From: TIUS-1 sp964019505
GTDB lineage: Bacteria; Bacillota_I; Bacilli_A; Mycoplasmatales; Mycoplasmataceae
Direction: 5' to 3'
DNA length: 64,000 bases
Assembly (NCBI RefSeq): GCF_964019505.1
Contig: NZ_OZ026449.1
Span: 1-64,000 of the forward strand
Shown in pieces: positions 1-9,159 of the stretch; the first letter of the stretch is position 1, and every line of letters begins with the position of its first letter. Under the pieces are notes generated by a model. It did no database searches. It was not told where the DNA came from and saw only the letters and a list, made by a program, of their open reading frames with translations. The position numbers were made by a program, and so were the translations under genes.

Positions 1-1319
1 TGAACAAAACATCTATTTTAGCTGAGTTAAAAAGTTGATTAAAAGAGTCAGATCTTGTCGACCCAGAACTATACAATACTCATTTAAAAAAAATAAGTAT
101 TGGAGAAATTAATAATACAATTTATATTTGTGGTAGAAGTAAATTTGAACTTTTAGAACTATCAAAAATTAAAAAAGATATTGTGGCCTTCTTAAATAAA
201 TTATTAAACAAAGAAAACGAAGTTGTTTTTGCATCAGTTGAAGAATTTCAAAAAATTGAAGAAAGTAGTAAAAAGACAAAAAAAATTAAGTTGAATATTA
301 AAAAGTTGAATGAGAAAACTTTTGAAAACTTTGTTGTTGGTAAATGTAATGAGCAAGCATTCAGAGCTTCAATTAACATTATCAATGAACCTGGTACAAA
401 ATATAATCCTTTATTTATTTACGGCCCGTCTGGTTTAGGAAAAACACATTTACTTGAATCAATAAAATTAAAATATGAAGCCCAATATGAAGGTATTGAT
501 GTACGATATTTTACTGTTAATCAAATAAAAGAACGTGTAAAAAATATATTCCACGGAACTCAGAAAAAAGAATCAGTTGAAGATTTTAAAAATGAACTTA
601 AAGATTTAGATGTTTTATTAATTGACGATATTCAACTACTTAAAGGTGGAGAAAAAACTAGTGAAATATTTTTTGATGTATTTAATGACTTGATCACAAA
701 TGGCAAACAAATTGTTATAACTTCAGACAATGCTCCAACACAACTATTAGGGCTTGACCGAAGAATTGTTTCAAGGTTCACAAGTGGATTGATTATTAAA
801 ATTGATAACCTTGATATAGAAACAACAAAAAAACTGATTAATGTGTATGCAAAGAAATATAATATAAATACGTTAAGCCCAAACATGTTAACAAAAATTT
901 CAAATTCAATTAAAAACGATGTTAGAGAAATCAATGGTTTGTTTATGAAATTAGAATTTTGAAATCAAAATGTTACTGAAGAAACAATTGAAGAATTGAT
1001 AACTCAAAGCGGAATTAAAATTTTTGGTGAAACAACTCAAAATAAAATTATTGAGATTGTCGCAAAACATTATGATTTAACTTCAGCCATTTTAAAAAGT
1101 AATAATAGAACTCAAAAAGTTGTTCAATCGAGAAATGTTTGCATCTATTTAATTAAAGACGTTTTAGGTAAATCAACAACAGATATTGAAATATTTTTTA
1201 AAAAAAATAGAACTACAATCAGTGCATCTATAAACACTGTAATTGCAAAAATGAGTGAATCAAAAGAATTTAAGCGTGAAATAACAGTGTTAAAAAAGAA
1301 AATTAAAGAGTCTGAATAA
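1..1319 (+). CDS. dnaA: Chromosomal replication initiator DnaA (first base of start codon outside window)
   Basis: AAA+ initiator that binds origin DnaA boxes and opens the duplex. The window starts with the last two bases of an NTG start codon, followed in frame by Asn-Lys-Thr; the protein is about 439 aa, a normal length. Walker A GPSGLGKT lies near residues 142-149, Walker B LLIDDIQ near 205, and a C-terminal helix-turn-helix (domain IV) near 375-425. Two Trp residues are encoded by UGA (bases 36-38 and 960-962), so without code 4 the gene would look broken. The domain IV signature reads KKNRTTI where most DnaA proteins have GRDHTTV, changing two positions known in E. coli to contact the DnaA box. 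dnaN follows after 64 bp. Confidence 0.96.
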
Positions 1320-1383
1320 TTACACACTTACACATCACTGTAATAACAATCTAATAAGTTAATAAAAGAATAAGAGGTTTAAA

Positions 1384-2508
1384 ATGAATTTTAAAATTAA
1401 TAGAAAAAAACTTATTGAAAGTTTAGAAAGAGTTACTAGAATAATTGATCATAAAAGTTATATTCCAAGCTTACATGGATTAGTTATTCAAGTTAATGTT
1501 GACAACATATTTTTAGTAGCTTCAAATGAAAATGTATCAATAAAAGATACTATCGAAAATAATCAATTTGATTTAAATATTAAAGAAGTAGGAAATATAT
1601 TAATCAAAGGAAAATTTGTTTTAGATATCTTAAAAAAGATGGATGATGAAATTGTTAAGTTTTCCAACTTTGAAAAAAATTCAGTTTTTATTACTGGTAA
1701 AAATAATGAATTTACATTAAACATTTTAGATTATGATGATTACCCTTTGATTGGATTTAACAGAAAAGGAGTTGAGATTATTGTTAACTCAAATGATCTT
1801 AAAAAAGCAATTAATAAAACTATTATTTCAGTTAATGAATATAACCAAAAAATTGTATTACGTGGGATAAACTTGAAATTAGAACAAGATAAGTTATTTT
1901 TATTTGGAACTGATAACTATCGAGTTTCTAGAAACATCATAGATTTAAATGAAAATTCAGATTCTTCACTACAAGCTAATATTCCATTCAAAAGTGCATT
2001 AGAGGTTGTTAAATTAATAAATGACTTTGATGAAATAAAAATTGTTTTCAATGAGAGTACTGTATCATTTGTAACTAAATCAACTATTTTTCAAACTACT
2101 TTATTGGAGGGAAAATTTCCAAATGTAAATGCTGCTTTTCCAAAAGATTTTGACACAACAATTTTTGCAAAAACAAAAGATATACTACATGTTATTCACA
2201 GAGCTGACATTCCAAATGATGAAGGAAAAATTACAGTTGTTAATTTTGTTATTGATGAAAAAATAATAACAATAAAATCAAGCATTAAAGAAATTGGTAA
2301 TTTCTCAGAAAAATTTACAGCTTTTGAAATTCGTGGATTAGATCAACAAAATATTTCATTTAATTCAAAATTCTTATTAGACGCAATTCGTGCATTTGAA
2401 ACAAATCAAATAGAAATTAATCTAACAGACTTTAGAAGACCTATAGTTATTAGTTCAATAGAAGACCCAAATCTGCACCAAATTGTACTACCACTATCAA
2501 CTAATTAA
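1384..2508 (+). CDS. dnaN: DNA polymerase III beta subunit (sliding clamp)
   Basis: Ring-shaped processivity clamp that tethers the polymerase to DNA. The 374-aa length matches the family and the start MNFKINRKKLIESL is typical of Firmicute clamps; the C-terminus ends in the usual short hydrophobic strand (IVLPLS). ATG at 1384 is preceded by AAGAGG a few bases upstream. It follows dnaA as in nearly all Firmicutes and ends at a strong hairpin terminator, so dnaA-dnaN is probably one unit. The 64-bp dnaA-dnaN gap holds no canonical DnaA box that I can see. Confidence 0.96.
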   Translation: MNFKINRKKLIESLERVTRIIDHKSYIPSLHGLVIQVNVDNIFLVASNENVSIKDTIENNQFDLNIKEVGNILIKGKFVLDILKKMDDEIVKFSNFEKNSVFITGKNNEFTLNILDYDDYPLIGFNRKGVEIIVNSNDLKKAINKTIISVNEYNQKIVLRGINLKLEQDKLFLFGTDNYRVSRNIIDLNENSDSSLQANIPFKSALEVVKLINDFDEIKIVFNESTVSFVTKSTIFQTTLLEGKFPNVNAAFPKDFDTTIFAKTKDILHVIHRADIPNDEGKITVVNFVIDEKIITIKSSIKEIGNFSEKFTAFEIRGLDQQNISFNSKFLLDAIRAFETNQIEINLTDFRRPIVISSIEDPNLHQIVLPLSTN

Positions 2509-2517
2509 ATTGTTTAA

Positions 2518-2547
2518 AAACAAGTGACTTATGGCACTTGTTTTTTT
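2518..2547 (+). terminator. Rho-independent terminator after dnaN
   Basis: Stem AAACAAGTG (2518-2526) pairs with CACTTGTTT (2535-2543) around an 8-nt loop and runs into seven or more T. It begins 9 bp after the dnaN stop and separates dnaN from gyrB. Confidence 0.85.
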
Positions 2548-2549
2548 AT

Positions 2550-2590
2550 CGTATATATTACACATGCCCAATATATACGTGTATATATTG
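2550..2590. repeat. Inverted and direct GTATATATT repeats upstream of gyrB
   Basis: CGTATATATT (2550-2559) is inverted as AATATATACG (2570-2579), and a further GTATATATTG follows directly at 2581-2590. The cluster sits 34-74 bp before the gyrB start and just upstream of a possible -10 TAGAAT (2594-2599). It could be an operator, a cruciform or an easily melted promoter segment; its function is not shown by sequence. Confidence 0.45.
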
Positions 2591-2623
2591 TGGTAGAATT
2601 AACTTGCTAGACGAGGTTAAAAT

Positions 2624-4576
2624 ATGTCAAAAGAAATAAAAAAAATTGAAGGTGCCGATGGTTACGACTCTAGTCAGATTCAAGTTCTTGAAGGATTAGA
2701 AGCAGTACGTAAACGTCCCGGTATGTATATTGGAAATACAAACATAAATGGTTTACACCATTTAGTTTGAGAAGTACTTGACAACTCAGTTGATGAAGCA
2801 TTAGCTAACTATTGTGATGAAATTAATATTTTTATTACAAATGAAAATGAAATCATTATTAAAGATAATGGACGTGGTATTCCAATTGATATTCACCCCA
2901 AAACAGGAAAGACTACTTTAGAAACTATTTTCACAGTTTTACATGCAGGTGGTAAATTTGATGAAAGTGCTTATAAAGTTTCAGGAGGACTACATGGTGT
3001 TGGTGCATCAGTAGTTAATGCATTGTCATTATATGTTGATGCTATCATTAGTAGAAATGGAAAAATGTATCACCAACGTTTTCACGATGGTGGAACAAAA
3101 GCTACGCCTATTAAAGAAATGGGATTTTCAGATGTTAATGGATCTGTAATTAGATTCAAACCAGACCCTTCTATTTTTAGAGAAACAATTGATTGAGACT
3201 TTAAAATAATTCAAAACAAAATCAAGCAAATTGCTTTTTTAACAAAAGGATTATTTATTGACTTATATGATCAAAGAAATGATAAATATATCAAATACCA
3301 ATTTGCTGATGGAATTAAAGATTACATTAAAGAAATTAACTCAGGTAAAGAAAAAGTAACTGATTCAATTTTTTATTGTGAAGATGATTATGAATCAAAA
3401 GATGGTGATAAAAAAACTACAGTTGAAGTTGAAGTTGCTATGCAATATAACCAAATGTATGACGACAATGTTTTTTCATTTTGTAATAACATTTCAACAG
3501 TTGAAGGTGGTTCACATGTTGAAGGATTTAAACAAGCATTAGTTCGTATCATTAATCAATACACTACAACACTTAAAAACTTTAAGCCAACTAAATTTAG
3601 TTGAGATGATTTAAAAGAAGGAATCAATGTTGTTATTTCAATTAAACACGTTGACCCAATTTATGAAGGTCAAACAAAAGGTAAATTAGCAAATAGAGAT
3701 GCTAAAGAAGCCGTTAATGATGTTGTTGGAAATAAATTCACAGAGTTCTTACAATTGAACCCTGGTGAAGCTAAAAAGATTGTAGACAAAATCTTATTAA
3801 CTCAAAAATCAAGAAAAGCCGCTTTACGTGCTAAAGAAGATACTCGTAGAAAAAATGCCATGGATACATTCTCTCTACCGGGTAAATTAGCTGACTGTGA
3901 ATCAAAAGATGTTTCAAGAACTGAACTTTACTTAGTCGAGGGAGATTCTGCTGGAGGTTCTGCAAAAACAGGACGTAACAGAAAATACCAAGCAATCCTA
4001 TCACTTCGTGGTAAGGTACTTAACGTTGAAAAAGTTAAGCAAGCAAGAGCTTTTGAAAATAAAGAAATTCAATCAATTATTGCAGCTGTTGGTATTGGAA
4101 CAAAAGATGGTATTAACTTAGAAAAATTAAGATATAACAAAATCATTATTATGACCGATGCTGATGTTGATGGTGCGCATATTAGAGTTTTATTATTAAC
4201 ATTCTTCTACCGTTACATGAAAGACCTAATTTTAGGCGGACACGTGTATATTGCTCAACCACCTTTATACAAAATTGAAGCTGGTAAAACAAAATTCGAT
4301 TATGCATATACAGATAATGAATTAGAAACATTTAAGAAAACTAAATATGCAAACGCAAGATTCCAAATCCAACGTTATAAAGGACTTGGAGAAATGGATG
4401 CAATCCAACTTTGAGAAACAACAATGGATCCAGAAACAAGAACAATGATTAAAGTAAACGCAGATGATGCATTCCTTGCTAATGAAGTGTTTTCAAGATT
4501 AATGGGTGAAAGTGTTGAAGCTAGAAAAGAATTTATAACAGAGAATGCGCAATTTGCTGAAAATATTGATATTTAA
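2624..4576 (+). CDS. gyrB: DNA gyrase subunit B
   Basis: ATPase subunit of gyrase, which introduces negative supercoils. It is 650 aa: N-terminal GHKL ATPase fold (DNGRGIPID near residue 85, GGLHGVGASVVNA near 125), transducer domain, and TOPRIM domain with EGDSAGGSA near 445 and the DADVDGAHI metal site near 525. The RGKVLNVEKV stretch after the TOPRIM signature and the neighbouring gyrA favour GyrB over ParE. ATG at 2624 follows ACGAGG. Several Trp codons are UGA. gyrA starts 15 bp downstream behind AAGGAG, so the two are co-transcribed. Confidence 0.96.
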
Positions 4577-4591
4577 TAAGGAGTATTAGAG

Positions 4592-7165
4592 ATGAAAAAA
4601 AATGATGAAAATAAATTTATTGATAATACTAGAATTGTTGAGATTGATATTAAAGATGAAGTAGAAAAAGACTTTCTTGAATATGCTATGTCTGTTATTG
4701 TGTCACGTGCACTTCCAGATTTACGTGACGGTTTAAAACCAGTACATAGACGTATAGTTTATGCTATGAATAATTTAAAAATTACTGCAGAAAGTCAACA
4801 TAAAAAATCAGCACGTATTGTTGGTGAGGTTATTGGTAAGTATCACCCACATGGTGATTCATCAGTATATGATGCAATGGTTCGTATGGCCCAAGACTTT
4901 TCATATCGTTATCCTTTAGTTGACGGTCATGGTAACTTTGGTTCAATCGATGGTGATGGTGCCGCTGCTATGCGTTATACAGAAGCTAGACTAACAAAAA
5001 TTTCTGCAATGTTATTAAAAGACATTGATATGAATACTGTTAAGTATGTAGAAAACTATGATGCAACTGAAATTGAACCTGAATATCTAACAAGTTATTT
5101 CCCTAACATCCTAGTAAATGGTGCTACAGGTATTGCTGTTGGTATGGCTACAAACATTCCTCCTCATAACTTGAGAGAAGTGAATGCAGCTATTATCGAA
5201 TATATTAAAGATAACAACGTTACAATCACAGATCTTTTAAAACATATTAAAGGACCTGACTTCCCTACTGGAGCGCTAATGACTAGCGGTCCACGTACTG
5301 AAACTGCGTACTTAACTGGACATGGTTCAATCACTGTTAGAGCAAAAATTGATGTTGAAACAAATGATAAAGAAAAAGATAGAATTGTTATAACTGAAAT
5401 ACCTTATCAAACAAACAAAACAAAATTGATTGAAAGAATTGTTGAACTATACAGAGACAAACAAATTCAAGGTATTACAGATATTCGTGATGAATCTAAC
5501 TACAAAGGTATAAGAGTAGTATTAGAGTTAGCAAAACACACTAACACTCAACTTATAATTACAAAACTATACAAATTCACAAACCTACAATCAAACTTTT
5601 CAATCAACATGTTGGCTTTAAATAAAGGTATTCCAGTTGTTTTAAATTTAAAACAAATTATTAACTTTTATGTAAAACACCAAGTTGAGATGATTATTAG
5701 ACGTTCAAAATTTGAACAAGAAAAATTAGCAACTAGATCACATATTTTAGTTGCCGTAAGTGTTGCTTTAGATGATATCGATAACATTGTAGAAATCATT
5801 AAAAAATCTAAAACAAACGAAGAAGTATTTGCTAAATTTGAAGCTAAATATAAATTCGATGCTAAACAATCAAGAGCTATTGTAGACATGCGTCTAGGTA
5901 GATTAGTTGGTTTAGAAAGAACAAAAATTGAAGAAGAAATCAAACAAATCAAAACAAGACTTGATGAATTAGAAAAACTACTTGCTTCAAAAGATTTACA
6001 AAACAAAACATTGATTGATCAATTACAAGACATATCTGATAAATTTGGAGATGATCGTCGTACAAAAATAATTGATGAATCAATTATTGAAATTGCAGAT
6101 GAAGAATTAATTGCAGATACTCAAATCATGGTTACCCTATCAAAAAACAACTACATTCGTCGTTTATCACTTGAAGACTTTAGAAGTCAAAAACGTGGTG
6201 GTAAAGGAGTTATTATTAACTCATCAGCTGAAGATCACATTGTTATGTCGCGTGTAGGTAGAATGAAAGATGAAATTTTATTTTTCACTGACAAAGGTCG
6301 TGTGTTTAGAGAAAAGGCATATAACATTACACAATTCACACGTACTTCACGTGGGTTGCCAGTTGTTAACTTTATTGAAATTCAAAAAGGTGAAAGAGTT
6401 ACTTCTATAGTTCCAATTAAGACACAAAGTACTAAGTTTGAGTTCTTATTCATGTTAACTAAAAATGGTATCGGAAAACGTGTTAAAACAAGCGATTTCG
6501 CTAGAATTAATAAAGTTGGTAAGATAGCAATTACATTAGATGAAGGTGATGAATTAATTTCAGTAGTACCAGTAACTGGAAAAGATAATGTTCTTATCGG
6601 TTCTAAAAATGGTCGTATTGTTAAAGTTGGTCAAGAAAACTTTAGATCACTTTCTCGTAAATCACGTGGTGTTAAGGCTATTAACCTAGTTACAGATGAT
6701 ATCGTTATTGGAGCTTGTTCTGATTACAAGAATGAATACATCCTTACAATATCTGAACGTGGAATCATGAAGAAAACACTTATCACTGAATACTCTAAAA
6801 TTGGTAGAGGTTCTAAAGGTGTTGCCGGAATGAAAATAAACGACAAAACTGGATTGTTTTCAACAATGATGCCCGTTCGTGAAAGTGATGAATTAATCAT
6901 GATCTCAAATATTGGTAAAATTGTAAAAATTGGACTTGATGAAATTAATGTTCAATCAAGAAATACAAGTGGTGTTAAAGGTATTAGTTTAGAAAAAGAT
7001 GAAATAATCACTTCTACAACCATTGTTTGAAATAAAGCAGTAAAAGAAGGAATTATGGAGTCATTAATTGAAGATGAAGTTGTAGATGATACAATCGAAA
7101 TCTCAATTGGAGACGAAGAAATTTCAGATGAAGATTCAAATATTGAATCAGATACTGAAGAATAA
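4592..7165 (+). CDS. gyrA: DNA gyrase subunit A
   Basis: Breakage-reunion subunit of gyrase. The protein is 857 aa. The catalytic Tyr lies in AAMRYTEARL (near residue 132). The C-terminal beta-pinwheel contains the GyrA box QKRGGKG (near residue 535), which is diagnostic of gyrase rather than topoisomerase IV. After a UGA-encoded Trp at 7028-7030 the frame continues 45 more codons as a Glu/Asp/Ser/Ile-rich acidic tail, a feature known to tune supercoiling activity in other GyrA proteins. ATG at 4592 has AAGGAG upstream. A hairpin terminator follows. Confidence 0.96.
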
Positions 7166-7173
7166 TAGTAAAT

Positions 7174-7197
7174 ATACGTGTTAGTCACGTATTTTTT
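7174..7197 (+). terminator. Terminator after gyrA
   Basis: ATACGTG (7174-7180) pairs with CACGTAT (7186-7192) around TTAGT, followed by a T-run. It starts 8 bp after the gyrA stop. Confidence 0.75.
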
Positions 7198-7218
7198 ATT
7201 ACTATTTATTTAAACGTT

Positions 7219-7224
7219 TATAAT
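7219..7224 (+). promoter_or_regulatory. Likely -10 box of serS promoter
   Basis: A perfect TATAAT lies 51 bp before the serS start, just after the gyrA terminator. No good -35 is visible, which is common in mollicutes. Confidence 0.5.
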
Positions 7225-7275
7225 AGTAAAAGAACAAAATATATGTATAACACTTATAAGTGTAGTGAGGTTTTT

Positions 7276-8544
7276 ATGATTGATATAAAATTTTTAGAGG
7301 AAAATAAGGAATATTCAATTGCACAATTGAATAAACGTAACTTTGATTTTTCAAAAGTTATCAACGATGTACTAAAAGATAACACTGACCGTAAAAAAAT
7401 TATTAGTGAACTTGAAACTCTAAAGTCTGATAAAAACAAATTAACTAAAAGCATTTCGGAACTTATGAGAAACAATAATAAATCCGAAGCCGCTAAGGTT
7501 AAATTAGAAATTGATAAAAGTTCTAAAAAGATCATTTCATTAGAAGAGTCTTTAAAAAATATTGAATTGAAATTAAATGAAAAATTAATTTCAATTCCGA
7601 ATATACCCAACAAAGACATACCAGTTGGTGTTGATGAAGAACAAAATGTTGAGATCAGAAGATATAACGAAAAAGGAAATGTTTCACGTGAAACACCACA
7701 TTGAGATATCGCAACTAAACTTGGATTAGTAGATTTTGGAATTGGACCTAAACTTAGTGGATCTAGATTTCTTGTATATACGGGTAAAGGTTCAAAAATG
7801 GTTAGAGCACTTGCAGATATTTTATTAACTCACCACACAAACAATGGTTACAAAGAGATGTTTGTTCCTGTAATTGTGAATTCTGAGGCAATGTATGGAA
7901 CTGGTCAGTTACCTAAATTTGGTGAAGACGCGTATAAATTAGAAAATGGTCAATATTTAATTCCAACAAGTGAAGTCCCACTTTCTAATATCTATGCAAA
8001 TGAAATTGTTGAAGAAAAACAACTTCCAATCAAATTAACAGCATTTACACAATGTTTTAGAAAAGAATCAGGTAGTGCCGGTAGAGATACTAAAGGAATG
8101 ATCAGGTTACATCAATTCAACAAGGTTGAGTTAGTTAAATTTTCAAAACCTGAAAATTCAATGGACGAACTTGAATTGATGGTTAATGATGCAGAATCAA
8201 TCTTAAAACTATTTGAACTACCATATCGTGTTGTAGAACTATGTTCTGGAGACATTGGGTTCAGTTCAGTTAAAACATACGATTTAGAAGTTTGATTCCC
8301 AGAGCAAAACAAATATCGTGAGATATCTTCATGTTCAAACTGCGGGGATTTCCAAGCAATCAATATGAAAACAAGATTTAGAAATTCAGCTGGTAAAGCC
8401 CAGTATGTTCACACATTAAATGGGTCAGGTGTAGCAATCGATAGATTGTTCGCAGCAATACTGGAAAACTACTTTGATGGCGAAAAACTAGCACTTCCAA
8501 AGGTTTTACAACCATATTTTAATAATGATAAGTTTATAAAATAA
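7276..8544 (+). CDS. serS: Seryl-tRNA synthetase
   Basis: Class II aminoacyl-tRNA synthetase that charges tRNA-Ser. It is 422 aa, the usual length: an N-terminal antiparallel coiled-coil arm (about residues 25-105, rich in Lys/Glu/Leu) that grips the long variable arm of tRNA-Ser, then the catalytic core with motif 2 (FRKESGSAGRDTKG near 265) and motif 3 (GSGVAIDRL near 385). ATG at 7276 follows GTGAGG; an in-frame ATG at 7243 is less likely because it lacks a ribosome site. Trp codons at 7702 and 8293 are UGA. The gene contains a perfect parS-like 16-mer (7680-7695), read as N-V-S-R-E-T. Confidence 0.95.
7680..7695. promoter_or_regulatory. parS-like site (ParB/Spo0J binding 16-mer) inside serS
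   Basis: TGTTTCACGTGAAACA is a perfect 16-bp palindrome and matches the known Bacillus parS consensus TGTTNCACGTGAAACA at every position. It sits about 7.7 kb from dnaA, the origin-proximal location typical of parS. It is embedded in the serS reading frame, as many parS sites are embedded in genes. No parA or parB gene is in this window, so the matching protein must be sought elsewhere. Confidence 0.75.
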
Positions 8545-8545
8545 T

Positions 8546-8571
8546 AAAATGTTTCCCGTGAAACATTTTTT
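8546..8571 (+). terminator. serS terminator built on a near-parS palindrome
   Basis: AAAATGTTTC (8546-8555) pairs with GAAACATTTT (8560-8569) around CCGT, ending in six T, which makes a good terminator 1 bp after the serS stop. The core 8550-8565, TGTTTCCCGTGAAACA, differs from parS by a single base (A to C at position 7), so the element may serve as both terminator and weak ParB site. Confidence 0.7.
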
Positions 8572-8590
8572 ATTTCAAAATTTAATATGT

Positions 8591-8596
8591 TAAAAT
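8591..8596 (+). promoter_or_regulatory. Possible -10 box of the SRP RNA gene
   Basis: TAAAAT at 8591-8596 lies 6-7 bp before the predicted 5' end of the SRP RNA. The -35 region is AT-rich and not clear. Confidence 0.35.
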
Positions 8597-8602
8597 CATT
8601 AT

Positions 8603-8685
8603 GTCATTGTAGGGGTAACAGCTGAATTAGGTCAGGATCGGAAGATAGCAGCCTTAAGGAAACGTGCCTTGTACTTTGACTTTTT
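8603..8685 (+). ncRNA. ffs: Signal recognition particle RNA (small 4.5S-like type)
   Basis: The SRP domain IV core is clear: GGTCAGG (about 8630-8636), the GGAA tetraloop (8640-8643) and AGCAGCC (8647-8653), forming the Ffh-binding symmetric and asymmetric loops. Flanks GTCA/TGAC and GTA/TAC pair to close a single hairpin of about 80 nt, the short form found in mollicutes without an Alu domain. The RNA binds Ffh and targets nascent membrane proteins to the translocon. Transcription probably ends in the T-run at 8681-8685; tadA starts 15 bp later. Exact ends are estimated from pairing. Confidence 0.88.
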
Positions 8686-8699
8686 ATTTGAAGGAAAAC

Positions 8700-9113
8700 A
8701 TGAACTATTTTAAAGAACTTTATGCCATTTTAGATAAATGTGACGAATCATCAGATGTACCAGTATCTGCGCTATTGGTAGATAAAAATGGTTTGATCAT
8801 TTCAAAGTCATACAACACAAGAAAACGAAACAAAAATATATCTGAGCATGCTGAGATAAATGTAATCAATAATGTATTAAATACATTAGAATATCAAAAT
8901 TTAAGTGAATATTCGCTATATGTAACACTAAAACCATGCACTATGTGTACTGGTGCTATAGAACAAGTAAAAATTAAGAAAGTATTTTATTATGCTGAAA
9001 ACAAGTTTAATAACTATGAAAGCCCTAGAATTGAATATATTCATATTACCAATGAAGAAAATGTTGATTTGTATATTGAAAAGTTGCAAAAATGTTTCAA
9101 GAAACTAAGATAA
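8700..9113 (+). CDS. tadA: tRNA-specific adenosine deaminase
   Basis: Zinc deaminase that converts wobble adenosine 34 to inosine in tRNA-Arg. The 137-aa protein has the catalytic H-A-E (SEHAEINV near residue 54) and the zinc PCTMC motif (near 82). ATG at 8700 is preferred because GAAGGA lies 4-9 bases upstream; an upstream in-frame GTG at 8664 would lie inside the SRP RNA. Inosine is usual in mollicutes, although some species have lost tadA. Confidence 0.9.
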   Translation: MNYFKELYAILDKCDESSDVPVSALLVDKNGLIISKSYNTRKRNKNISEHAEINVINNVLNTLEYQNLSEYSLYVTLKPCTMCTGAIEQVKIKKVFYYAENKFNNYESPRIEYIHITNEENVDLYIEKLQKCFKKLR

Positions 9114-9159
9114 TAATCACACCTTTAAAGTAAAATATAACTATCTAGAAGAGGTATTT

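Noticed and set aside
632..934. Minus-strand reading frame across dnaA
   Set aside because: Hydrophobic shadow translation of a conserved plus-strand gene; no ribosome site or codon support.
1320..1383. Possible DnaA-box cluster between dnaA and dnaN
   Set aside because: Only weak TTACACA-like strings occur, with no match to TTATCCACA and no clear repeat spacing; the origin core may lie upstream of dnaA outside the window.
4684..4700. CACGTG core in gyrA as a further parS
   Set aside because: Flanks do not match the palindrome arms (several mismatches), and the codons belong to the conserved V-S-R-A-L segment.
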